The notes beneath the pieces were generated by a model that was given only the letters and a program-made list of their open reading frames with translations, was not told the DNA's origin and did no database searches. From positions 4,223,501-4,287,500 of the forward strand of contig JAQISU010000166.1 in the NCBI GenBank assembly GCA_029339505.1: a stretch of 64,000 nt of DNA, in the 5' to 3' direction. Origin of the DNA: Unio delphinus (lineage: Eukaryota > Mollusca > Bivalvia > Unionida > Unionidae). This document shows positions 1 through 14,847 of this stretch, one piece after another. Both the position numbers and the translations under genes were made by a program. Numbering within the stretch: position 1 is the first letter of the stretch; each line of letters starts with the position of its first letter.

Positions 1-168
1 ACTTTTAGAGACGAATTGGGACAAAGCACTTTTAGAGACGAATTGGGACAAAGCACTTTTAGAGACGAATTAGGACAAAGCACTTTTAGAGACGAATTGG
101 GACAAAGCACTTTTAGAGACGAATTGGGACAAAGCACTTTTAGAGACGAATTGGGACAAAGCACTTTT
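1..168 (+). repeat. 27-bp minisatellite, six full copies
   Basis: Six consecutive 27-bp units start at 1, 28, 55, 82, 109 and 136, followed by a partial seventh. The array is cut by the window edge. The only visible variation is one base in the third unit. The unit length is a multiple of three, so one frame stays open through all copies and encodes a nine-residue repeat (GQSTFRDEL). Confidence 0.95.
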
Positions 169-237
169 AGCAAGGCGCTACAAACAGAGAATGATAACCT
201 TTATAAAACCATGTACCATACTATGGATGAACGATAA
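1..237 (+). CDS. Partial ORF encoding a nine-residue repeat (possible exon end)
   Basis: One frame is open from the first base of the window to a stop at 235-237. It reads as tandem GQSTFRDEL units followed by a unique tail ending in YHTMDER. No ATG is visible inside the window before the repeats, so any start lies upstream. The near-identity of the units means the open frame may simply follow from a 27-bp repeat. I do not recognise the protein. It could be the 3' end of a host gene, a retroelement fragment, or a chance ORF in a minisatellite; the last is the simplest explanation. Confidence 0.2.
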   Translation, partial: TFRDELGQSTFRDELGQSTFRDELGQSTFRDELGQSTFRDELGQSTFRDELGQSTFSKALQTENDNLYKTMYHTMDER

Positions 238-900
238 ATGTGAGTTTTATTTCTGCCATGTGTGCAGGTGGTAGTTAATAGACAACTTCGTGATGGAAAT
301 AAACCTCCAAACGCCTCTCGTCCTGACAATTCTATACCAAAGTTCATTTTTACCGAAGTATGTTGTAGAATTGAATCTTTTCCCTGTGAAAGTTCGAAAC
401 AATTCTTCGTTTGACATTATTCAATCACACCTGAATACGAATCAAGAAAAAGTCGCAATTTTAATAATATCACTGATAAAGAATAGCACAAATTATGCAC
501 ACACGACATTGACTTGGTTGTCGTCTATTAGTCGACGGTCTTTTCAGAAACCATTTGTAACCTAGTTTGGATGTTCATGAGGTGAACCAGTAGAAATTTC
601 AAAGCATTATCTCTTAGACTATACAAAATATGTTACTCTCAGAAACCTAATAGGAATACTATACCATATTACAAGTATAAAAATCATTATTACCGAATAA
701 CCCTTTGCAACTGGTCGAGGTCAACGAGGTCCATAATTACGTAATTACACCTAAAAGATTTTCATGATCGTTACTGATTCATTAAGTACCTATATCCCTA
801 TAATAATTTCTTTTAGTTTTGCTTTCATTCTTATCTCCTCCTTTAAATATTTGCAAGTATACAGTAACATGTTTGTGATGCAAACATTTATTAATTACTT
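238..900. other. AT-rich sequence, no gene supported
   Basis: A 91-codon open frame on the plus strand (290-565) has no recognisable domain and is of a length expected by chance. Nothing else is seen. Confidence 0.6.
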
Positions 901-2245
901 CTGACATTACTGTAATATTATATTTACAATTTGTTACTGTGTAACAGTACTATAATATTGTATTTACAATTCGTTACTGTCTGACATTACTAAAATATTG
1001 TATTTTCACTTTGTTACTGTCTGACATTACTATAATAGTGTATGTACAATTTATTACTGTCTGAAATTAATATAATATTGCATTTACAATTTGTTACTGT
1101 CTGACATTACTATAATATTGTATTTACAATTCGTAACTGTCTGACACTACATAATATTGTATTTTAACTTTGTTACTATCTGACATTACTATCATATTGT
1201 ATTTACAATTTGTTACGGTCTTACATTACTATAATATTATATTTACAATTTGTTGCTGTCTAACATTATTATAATATCGTATTTACAATTCGTAACTGTC
1301 TGACACTACATAATATTGTATTTACAATTTGTTACTGTCTGATATTATAATATTGTATTTACAATTTGTTGCTTTCTAACATTATTATAATAATGTATGT
1401 ATACTATGTTTATGTCAAGCATTACTATAATATTGTATTTACAATTTGTTGCTAATACTACTATAATACTGTATTTACAATTTGTTACTGTCTGATATTA
1501 TTATAATATTGTATTTACAATATGTTACTGTCTGACATTACTATCATATTGTATTTAAAATGTGTTAGTGTAAAACATTACTATCATATTGTATTTACAA
1601 TTTGTTACTGTCTGACATTACTATCATATTGTATTTACAATTTGTTACTGTCTAACATTACTATAATATTGTATTTACAATATGTTGCTGTATGACATTA
1701 TTATAAAATTTTATTTACATTTTGTTACTGTCTGGCATTACTATAATATTGTATTTACAATTTGTTACTGTCTGACATTACTATAATATTGTATTTACAA
1801 TTTGTTACTGTCTGACATTACTATCATATTGTATTTACAATTTGTTACTGTCTATCATTACTATAATATTGTATTTACAATATGTTGCTGTATGACATTA
1901 TTATAAAATTTTATTTACATTTTGTTACTGTCTGGCATTACTATAATATTGTATTAAAATTTCTTACTGTCTGACATTACTATAATATTGTATTTATAAT
2001 TTGTTACTGTCTGACATTACTATAATATTGTATTTACAATATGTTGCTGTATGACATTATTATAAAATTTTATTTACATTTTGTTACTGTCTGGCATTAC
2101 TATAATATTGTATTAAAATTTCTTACTGTCTGACATTACTATAATATTGTATTTACAATTTGTTACTGTCTGACATTACTATAATATTGTATTAAAATTT
2201 CTTACTGTCTGACATTACTATAATATTGTATTTATAATTTCTTAC
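901..2245. repeat. 40-bp AT-rich satellite array (about 33 copies)
   Basis: A 40-bp unit containing ATAATATTGTATTTACAATT and TTACTGTCTGACATTA recurs head to tail. Copies differ by point changes and small deletions. A higher-order pattern is visible: a variant trio with ATATGTTGCTGTATGACATT recurs near 1680, 1880 and 2040, which suggests duplication of multi-unit blocks. Confidence 0.93.
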
Positions 2246-3054
2246 TTTAATGCCTCATTAACATATTTAATGTCTGCGATATTATTGTTACGACTCTACA
2301 ATCTTAAACAAAGTAATAAAAACCTTTTTAGCAAGTTTATTTAAGTTCTATAATTTGGTTATTGCCTTTAAACGCAAAATGAAACTTTAAAAAGAACTTA
2401 CATTATTTTAAATTAGATCACAAAAAGTCCCACACGCTATATAACAAGTCTAAAAGTATAGAGTACTCCTAACGAAATCCATTGGTGTTTCGACTGAATT
2501 TCAATCTTCAAAGTGCTGATATACCAATGGCCTGGAATGTGTCGATGTGATAATAGTCGCCATATGTCTCAATGATATAATACAAAATTATCTTGAATGA
2601 ATTCACATTAATCCCAAATAGTGATTTACTCGCAAATGTTGAGCACTTTGTAATTCCAGTGAATACCTTTTTTTTTTTAAATCGACACAGATATTAACTG
2701 AGACACAAACTGATTATAATCAAGCTGATGTTAACATATAGAATGGGCAATTCTAATATGATTACAACTAATGTAAAAACCTAATGCACATTTTAAAGAC
2801 AATGTTGAGGGTCAACTTAAAAAAAAACTGTAAACAAAATGCTATGATTAGAATCAAGGCTGCACCTATAATTAAAACATGGAAAATATATTCACCCTAG
2901 ACGACATTAGACAACGCCTTCCCTCAGTTATGAATGAAGTCAATCACACAATACAGATTGATGCGTACTCGTCGATAACATGTTTGGTAAACAAATACTG
3001 TTTGAATCAACGTATCGGTGCAACATGACCAAAGATAGAAATTGGATATTCAGC
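2246..3054. other. AT-rich non-coding sequence
   Basis: No domain-bearing ORF, RNA gene or strong repeat was recognised in this stretch between two tandem arrays. Confidence 0.6.
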
Positions 3055-3756
3055 AAAGGTGATAGTGACAACAAGGAAGTACTGATTGCAAAATGATCAG
3101 GATAACAAGGAAGCACTGATAGCAAAGTGATCATGATAACAAGAAAGTACTGATTGCAAGATGATCAGGATAACAAGGAAGCACTGATAGCAAAGTGATC
3201 ATGATAACAAGAAAGTACTGATAGCAAAGTGATCATGATAACAAGGAAGTACTGATTGCAAGATGATCAGGATAACAAGGAAGTACTGATAGCAAGATGA
3301 TCAGGATAACAAGGAAGTACTGATAGCAAAGTGATCATGATAACAAGGAAGTACTGATTGCAAGATGATCAGGATAACAAGGAAGTACTGATAGCAAAGT
3401 GATCATGATAACAAGGAAGTACTGATTGCAAGATGATCAGGATTACAAGGAAGTACTGATAGCAAAGTGATCAGGATAGCAAGGAAATACTGATTGCAAG
3501 ATGATCAGGATAACAAGGAAGTACTGATAGCAAAGTGATCATGATAACAAGGAAGTACTGATTGCAAGATGATCAGGATAACAAGGAATTACTGATAGCA
3601 AAGTGATCATGATAACAAGGAAGTACTGATTGCAAGATGATCAGGATTACAAGGAAGTACTGATAACAAAGTGATCATGATAACAAGGAAGTACTGATTG
3701 CATGATGATCAGGATAACAAGGAAGTACTGATTGCAAGATGATCAGGATAACACTA
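3055..3756. repeat. 34-bp tandem array with two alternating unit types (68-bp dimer)
   Basis: About 20 copies of a 34-bp unit built on AACAAGGAAGTACTGAT. Two subtypes alternate, one with AGCAAAGTGATCATGAT and one with TGCAAGATGATCAGGAT, so the array has a 68-bp higher-order period over much of its length. Alternation breaks in a few places. Confidence 0.92.
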
Positions 3757-4514
3757 GCAAGTGGCTGTAGTTGCTGGGTAAGGAACAAATGCGTTGTTTC
3801 GAGTTGACAACTGTGAAAATATGTATAACGTGAAAGACGAAGCAACATATTTAGCCGTGTATTGGTGTAAATTTACAAGCAAACAGAGCATCTCACAGAC
3901 GTACAGCCTAGTAATAACATATTTTGTGTGGAGAATGCATGGCTTTTGACTGTGTTTTACACGAATATCAACGGCCAAAGCTTGCTTGAAGAGAATAATA
4001 TATTTAGAGGCGTAACGAAATAAGTATTTGTAGAATTTGTGAAATAAAACAAATCAGATTCATTCAACATGTCTTCCAGATCATCTCTTGAAATATCACG
4101 TTGTCTATATGGTCTCTTACATTTCTCCAACTGAAGTGCTTTCTCTATTTCTCAGGAATAGGCAAATCGATAAGTGAACACGAGATTAAACGACTCACAT
4201 GTGGCTTTTTTTGCTCGACATACATTTTCATTTGAAAAATGTACTAAAATATTGCTATGGATTATTTCTATATTGTGCTATATGAACTATGTTTTCCGTA
4301 CGGTGCTCATTTTAACATCAACTTACATGATCTTTAAGTATTACGACACAACGTCTTAAGATATGGAACAGAAAGAAAACGAAACCTGCAATTTAAATAA
4401 AACTAAACAGCAGTTTATTTCCCTACAATAAAAAGATTAAAATTCAAATGACAATTTCAGTTTTGTGACAGACAAATTTTACAGTAATTTGGATTTATCA
4501 TTTTACAGTGATGC
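3757..4514. other. AT-rich sequence, no gene supported
   Basis: Short open frames at 3754-3978 (minus) and 4174-4359 (plus) show no recognisable domain and are within chance length. Nothing else is seen. Confidence 0.55.
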
Positions 4515-5090
4515 GACGACACAGTTTCATTGTACTTGCATGATGACAAACACATTTGACTGATACAAATTCATTTTGAACTGTCATGATAGCAGACAAA
4601 TTTGACTGACACAAATTCATTGTACTTGCATGATGACAGACACATTGCCTGACACAAATTCATTTTGTACTTTCATGATGACAGACACATTTGACTGACA
4701 CAAATTCATTTTACGTTCATCATAGCAGACAAATTTGACTGACACAAATTAATTGTACTTGCATGATGACAGACACATTTGACTGACACAAATTTATTGT
4801 ACTTGCATGATGACTGCACTGCCTGACACAAATTCATTTTGTACTTTCGTGATTACAGACACATTTGACTGACACAAATTAATTTTGTACTTTCATGATG
4901 ACAGACACATTTGACTGACACAAATTCATTTTACTTCATGATGACAGACACATTTGACTGACACAAATTCATTTTACTTTTATGATGACAGACATATCTT
5001 ACAGTGATATGACAGACACAAATTCATTATACCTTGTGAATGGCAGATTCCTTATACTTTATGAATGACACGGATTCATTATTTCTTTAA
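4515..5090. repeat. Degenerate tandem array, about 43-48 bp units
   Basis: Roughly a dozen diverged copies of a unit containing ACAGACACATTTGACTGACA, CAAATTCATT and CATGATGACAG. Unit length varies through small indels and the copies decay towards the right end. Confidence 0.88.
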
Positions 5091-5339
5091 TGATATGATA
5101 TGTAGGAGAGAGTTATTGTCCTGCTTGCGAGTGGGGTGTACCTGCAAGAGATGAGTTGCCAAATCACACAAACTAGACATAATCATATCATATCAACCCA
5201 GAAACATATGAGGAAACTGGTTCCTAGCTAGATTATATATAGATCCATTTGGAGGTATGTACGCAACTTAGATGGAATAGCAAACAAAATGGCATGTATC
5301 TCGCCGGTTTTTTTTAGTCAAGCGTAAGGCGTTCTCGGA

Positions 5340-5830
5340 AACCTGAAAAATGGTGCAAGTGAGAACTCTGAGCGTCTTCCAGATCGTTTGAGGAATGATT
5401 TTCACCGCCAAATAAAAACGAATTGGATAGAGCGAAACTGAAAAAAAGAAGACAGAGCGGATGAAACACTTCCTGAACTTTGCAAAGTGTTAGGAGATTG
5501 GTTATCGCTTAGTTTATCCAACCACAGCAGGTTAAATGACGATCTCGTCAAAGAAAATTTCATTGACAGATTCGGATATGCGACTTCGTATTCGACATAA
5601 GCGTCCAAAATGTTCAAAACGATGTATTACACCATGCTGTGAAATTGAAATCCTTTGATTGCACAACAAATAACGCAAGTAAATCGTACCTACTATCGTC
5701 AGTTAGGAACCTGTGTAAAAGAACGAAAGTAAATATCAGAAACAATGGCGATGGACAATATGCTGCTGAGACAGATGTAAGGAGAGCTCCAGGACAAAAT
5801 AAGTGTCTTGATAAAGTCGTCTAAAATGTC
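5340..5830 (+). pseudogene. Gypsy-like retrotransposon gag fossil
   Basis: Plus-strand translation shows disconnected pieces typical of a Gypsy-type Gag core: ERLPDRLRNDFH around 5368-5405, KLKKRRQ around 5437-5457, then in another frame ADETLPELCKVLGDW (about 5458-5502) and KENFIDRFGYA. A downstream piece with AVKLKSFD and a basic stretch fits the region that follows in such Gags. At least two frame changes and a stop separate the pieces. No protease, reverse transcriptase or LTR was found next to it. The assignment comes from remembered family patterns and needs a profile search; a chance match is possible. Confidence 0.4.
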
Positions 5831-6253
5831 CCAAGTATTTACGTCTGTTGATGCATTCTCATTATTTAAAAATGTTTGTTCTCATTTGCGTTGGTAGTCT
5901 AACGATTTTTCCAGGCATCTGAAGTCGGCCGTTTTGATAAGAATGAGACGGTGCAGAAGATAATCGTGAGGTAGCTATTGTAATAAATAGGCTCGAGCCG
6001 AAGTACCTGAAGAAGGCTTTCCACGACTTTAGCGATAATAAAGACAACAAATCGAATCAATATTTTTATCTTCTTTGCATACAGAAGTTTCAGGGGTCAA
6101 GAAGATTTGTTATGCGCCGATAACAATCGCTGAGTAAAACAGAATATGAATAGCTACCAAAGTTGTAAATATTCGTTTACGCAGACCCCTTCACAAGTCA
6201 TAATTCTAACAAGTTATCAAGTCTGTTGTATGGTAACGAGAGAGTAGCTGTAG

Positions 6254-6500
6254 TAGTTGTAGGGCTTAACACCATTTTTCAGCACACAATAGGATATACA
6301 TGGCGATGAGTATTACAGGTGGAGGAAGAACACGGGGGAAAAGCCCGGTCATAGCCACAGACCCACGAGAAGCTACTGGCAAGCTTTCTCACATACCCAC
6401 ATTAGTCGAATCGGAGACTCGAACCCACGCAGACTGAAGTGAGATGGCAGTGATCCGTAACGGAAAGCGCTTTGGACTACTCAGCCACTCGTGGCCCCGG
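6254..6500 (-). mobile_element. tRNA-derived SINE, family A, full length
   Basis: Read on the minus strand this begins with a tRNA-like head, with an A box around TGGCTGAGTAG and a B box GGTTCGAGTCTC. It continues through a conserved body (TGAGAAAGCTTGCCAGTAGC, then TCGTGGGTC) and ends in GCGTTAAA-like sequence with a short CAA-type tail. Several other copies of the same family lie in the window, which establishes the consensus. Confidence 0.85.
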
Positions 6501-7119
<619 letters not shown>

Positions 7120-7131
7120 CCTTCTTTAATT

Positions 7132-7258
7132 CTGTGCAAACGATTAATAAAGGAAATATTACGAATTACGTCTCTTCATATATTACAAAGGTTCTCAGCT
7201 ACTATGTGCAAACGATTAATAAAGGATATATTACGAATTACGTCTCGATATATATTAC
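7132..7258. repeat. Direct repeat of about 55 bp, 73 bp apart
   Basis: The segment beginning TGTGCAAACGATTAATAAAG occurs at 7132 and again at 7205 with only a few substitutions, a two-copy duplication. Confidence 0.9.
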
Positions 7259-7270
7259 GAAAGAGTGCTC

Positions 7271-8105
7271 TGTTAATATAAGCCAAAGCTTGATTACAAT
7301 GTTGCTCAGTTAGGATCTTAAAACTGACGAAATTCTCAAACTTAAACGTACAGCAAATGTTTCTGCAGCAAAACATTTTAGACTAATCTGGTCTTGGTAG
7401 AAAACAGCAATCAAATTCAATGGAGACAATGGGTAAACAAGCATGAATAACAGAGAGTCTTTTCCTTAAATGCACTTAAAACACGTGTAATGATTGAGTA
7501 CCATGCATAAGAAAATATGATCTTCTTTACAAGTGGTTTGTGTGACACAGGTGTAAAGTCCGGCTCCTTTGCTTTCTGAAAAGACAACATCAAAGGTCCG
7601 TTTATTGGAATGTACATACTTAATTGATAGTTGTTTACATATATGACACTTACATAAACTGTTAATTATATCATCCTTTGTGACGGTGTATTTCCGCCTG
7701 TCATAGACTTGACATTTATTTGTCAAAAAATATTTATTTTGCATAATTTTATGCTAATTATGTAATTTAAAAAAAAAACAAATTATTTATAATGCGCTCT
7801 TTAGCATTGCTTACTGGAGTCATCTCAATGTGAAAAATAGTTTTATCTAGTTTAAACTTCCTCAGTCTCATTCTGCAACCTTACAAGACACGTAATACGC
7901 TTCTCATCTTCAAAGGATTTTCTTGCATTCTGTATGTTATGATTTCATAGTTGTACAATTAGAAAAATAACAATAATTATCTTACCATGGAAACAAGGAA
8001 TTCTACCGATTTTGAAACTATTTTAGAATTAATGAAAAATCTGTGAACTTACATTTTTAAACAATTAAATAGTATTAGACAGAATCCCCTCCAACTACCA
8101 AATGG

Positions 8106-8106
<1 letters not shown>
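7271..8106. other. AT-rich sequence, no gene supported
   Basis: Overlapping minus-strand ORFs at 7417-7617 and 7466-7744 have no recognisable domains and chance-like length. Confidence 0.55.

Positions 8107-8166
<60 letters not shown>
8107..8166. repeat. (ATT)n microsatellite
   Basis: About 19 ATT trinucleotides. Confidence 0.97.
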
Positions 8167-8221
8167 TTATTGTTATAGATTATAATTAGTATTATTAATA
8201 GTAGTCACTAGTATTATTAAA

Positions 8222-8296
8222 CGCCTTGTATAGGAGCCTATCGTGTGCTGGAAAAATGGCGTTAAACTCAACAACAACAACAACAACAACAACAAA
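8222..8296 (+). mobile_element. SINE family A, 3' end only
   Basis: Contains the family A 3' segment (GCCTATCGTGTGCTG, AATGGCGTTAAAC) and a (CAA)n tail at about 8271-8295. The tRNA head is missing, so this is a 5'-truncated copy. Confidence 0.8.
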
Positions 8297-12787
<4,491 letters not shown>

Positions 12788-12803
12788 TTAGGACGAAAAT
12801 CAT

Positions 12804-13181
12804 TTAGGATCTCACAAACAGACTAATCACTAACACCTCTTCTTGTAAATCAATCAGATTATTTGACTGGTCGGTGAGTTTGAAATTAATTCTGGTTAAT
12901 GAATTATTATGGCATCGCATGTAGACAGGATTAATTGGGTTTTCAATAATTAGGAATCCTGGAGGAGCTGTTGGTGCAAACGAATAAAGAATATATCCCT
13001 GCTGAGCTTGATTTGATCGTTCGAGATTAATTTGATAGCTTCCTTCGATAACATCGCATACTAAATTGAGCGCAATCACCGATGAAATATTCACGTTGAA
13101 CGGAGCGATATGCCTGCCGCCACCGTCTGGGTCATTATTGTGTTTGAGGATTTTTATTTCCGGTGATGCTGTTTTTTCCAT
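12804..13181 (-). CDS. Structural protein, C-terminal part (split from next gene)
   Basis: This 125-residue ORF is beta-rich in appearance, with segments GYILYSFAP, PPGFLIIENP and RINFKLTDQ, then NLIDLQEEVLVISLF. Such endings are familiar from a Maverick virion protein whose N-terminal part looks like the upstream ORF (13154-14194). The two ORFs overlap by 28 bp at an A6 run (13172-13177), and a -1 shift there would join them. It lies 16 bp from the left TIR and is the last gene of the minus-strand virion block. Its ATG may be spurious if the two ORFs are one gene. The role, penton-like or spike-associated, is inferred from position and pattern only. Confidence 0.6.
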   Translation of the reverse strand: MEKTASPEIKILKHNNDPDGGGRHIAPFNVNISSVIALNLVCDVIEGSYQINLERSNQAQQGYILYSFAPTAPPGFLIIENPINPVYMRCHNNSLTRINFKLTDQSNNLIDLQEEVLVISLFVRS

Positions 13182-14194
13182 GTATCATGAATTATTTTGA
13201 AACCAACATCGATGGCATCACTGAGAAGTTTTTTTAGTTCTGGTACGTTATATCCGGGTAGTTTAAATGTTGGAATATCCTTAACGGGGATATTATAGTC
13301 TGATGCAAATCTTGTTCTCGATAGGGGATTATCGTCATCTAATATATCCTGAATAATTTTTAGGTTAAATGTTTCCATATCGTCGATAATTTTATTGCAT
13401 GTTTCTACGACGCTGATAAATTCATCTCGGGTGAGAGAGCCGGATTTAAGAGATATTAACAACAGTGAAAAATCATTATTCATTGCTGTGAAATTTTTAA
13501 CGATTTTAGGTTTGTCAACAAAATGATATCCCTCTATTCCCTCCCCTGGCTTCTCTTTCCCAGTTGGTTGGTATCCAAGACCAAAAAATTGTATAGTGAT
13601 TCTGTGATCTTCATAACTCCTTATTGGATTATCGGGTTTTATTCTGTCGGTGATATAATCAGATTTTTGTGATTCTGGTACATCAACGGTTTCTCCCCCT
13701 GGTGGTAATTCAGGCCATCCTAGTACGGTTCTTATTGAGCTTTGATAGATATCTACTACGTATCCTTCTGTGCTTATCTCAATTGCGGATGATAGTGTTG
13801 GTTCATGAACTGTTATAGCGATTTTCGATTCTGTTCCAGTAATCGATTTTATTCTACGCGCGAATTCATTATTGATTTGTTCTATTTGGTATGACCCTGT
13901 TGGTATCGAAACAACATTCCAGTCTGGGGTTCCGTCGGGTTTATTCTTATTCGCAAACACTAAAGAGTTATTCGGTTGTTGACCACCAAATGATTTTGAT
14001 CTGATATTAGGCCAACTGTGGTATACTCGTAGTTTTGCTAGCGCTATCTCCTTCACTGGGACCGGAGAGGGGAAATTCACACTGAATTCTGGATTCGTTG
14101 ATGTTATTGATATCATGCTTGTTTGTACTGGGTTCGTGTTCTCCACTATTCGTTGAAGTAATTCCTGCGGTGTTGTCATTGTTATTATACTCAT
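13154..14194 (-). CDS. Structural (minor capsid or penton-like) protein, N-terminal part
   Basis: A 346-residue ORF starting MSIITMTTP. Residues 36-115 show a pattern recurrent in Maverick structural proteins: FSVNFPSPVPV, KEIALAKLRVYHSWPN, then IPTGSYQIEQINNEF, followed by VDIYQSS and TVLGWPE near 145-165. Residues 235-346 are more helical. The ORF ends at an A6 run, where the 125-residue ORF takes over in the -1 frame; by pattern the two look like one protein of about 460 residues. The segment around its start codon has been duplicated upstream (14098-14412). Exact virion role is uncertain: minor capsid, penton or receptor-binding component are all possible. Confidence 0.6.
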   Translation of the reverse strand: MSIITMTTPQELLQRIVENTNPVQTSMISITSTNPEFSVNFPSPVPVKEIALAKLRVYHSWPNIRSKSFGGQQPNNSLVFANKNKPDGTPDWNVVSIPTGSYQIEQINNEFARRIKSITGTESKIAITVHEPTLSSAIEISTEGYVVDIYQSSIRTVLGWPELPPGGETVDVPESQKSDYITDRIKPDNPIRSYEDHRITIQFFGLGYQPTGKEKPGEGIEGYHFVDKPKIVKNFTAMNNDFSLLLISLKSGSLTRDEFISVVETCNKIIDDMETFNLKIIQDILDDDNPLSRTRFASDYNIPVKDIPTFKLPGYNVPELKKLLSDAIDVGFKIIHDTWKKQHHRK

Positions 14195-14412
14195 GATTTA
14201 TTTCTAATTTTGGTATCGAGGAATCATAAATACTGACCATCACTGAGAACTCACAATCTGGTAATGTTGATATTATTGAGATCATTTTGTTTTTTGGGTT
14301 CGTGTTTTCTGATTCCATCGGTGTTGTCATTGTTATTATACTCATGTTGTCGCTCTAATTTCGATATCGCGGAATCAAAAATACTGACCATCGCTGAGAA
14401 TTCACTATCTGA
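14098..14412. repeat. Two-copy tandem duplication (about 150-168 bp) over a gene start
   Basis: The segment from about 14098 to 14265 resembles that from 14266 to 14412. Both contain the codons for a MSIITMTTP peptide, an upstream YNNND-coding stretch and a VSI.DS.I.KLE coding stretch. Divergence and small indels show it is not brand new. It leaves a decoy ORF (14007-14345, minus) made of the extra copy. Confidence 0.85.
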
Positions 14413-14796
14413 TATAATCGTATTATCGAGTGACGATGATATCATCAGGGATAACTGCGAATATGCGGTTGATGCAATATGAAATTGAAGTAAGTAATTC
14501 TGCAGTTTACTCTGGCTGCATGATGATATCTTTTTTGCTATCCCGGTTGATATACCCCCGATTGTAGCCACCGCAGAAATGCAAATTGGAACTACGACCG
14601 GGGCAATCATTGTAACAGATGCTAGTATTATTCCGGCACAAGTGAGAACGCTTGACACCGAGTACACAATAACATCAATTGCGGTGATTCTTCGTCGGTA
14701 TTTTTTTATTTTTATTTGATACTCCTCAGTGAGGGTTTTGAGTCTATTTTGAAATTCTCTGACCTGATCATAGCGACATTGAGTTGATGAAATCAT
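14251..14796 (-). CDS. Conserved Maverick-type transmembrane protein
   Basis: This 181-residue protein has a basic, probably coiled N-terminal part (residues 1-38, including KKYRRR), then a hydrophobic stretch at 40-86 that can span a membrane once or twice (VIVYSVSSVLTCAGI and PVVVPICISAVATIGGI). A helical segment ending in ISDSEFSAM (about 128-137) follows. Proteins with this layout, including the ISD.EF motif, recur next to virion genes in animal Maverick elements, but their function is not established. The C-terminal tail (YNNNDN region) is the part copied in the 14098-14412 duplication. It could be a virion membrane or assembly protein. It starts 51 bp after the fibre-like gene ends. Confidence 0.7.
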   Translation of the reverse strand: MISSTQCRYDQVREFQNRLKTLTEEYQIKIKKYRRRITAIDVIVYSVSSVLTCAGIILASVTMIAPVVVPICISAVATIGGISTGIAKKISSCSQSKLQNYLLQFHIASTAYSQLSLMISSSLDNTIISDSEFSAMVSIFDSAISKLERQHEYNNNDNTDGIRKHEPKKQNDLNNINITRL

Positions 14797-14847
14797 TTTT
14801 ATTTTAAAAACACTAGCGTTTTCAATTGTGAAATCCGAACGATTTAG

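Noticed and set aside
290..565. 91-codon ORF as a host gene
   Set aside because: No recognisable domain or supporting neighbour; the length is expected by chance.
3055..3756. Regular repeats that could suggest a CRISPR array
   Set aside because: The units are contiguous and alternate between two related types with no unique spacers; this is a eukaryotic tandem array.
14007..14345. Separate 112-codon gene
   Set aside because: It is composed of the duplicated copy of the neighbouring gene start read into a different frame of the structural gene.
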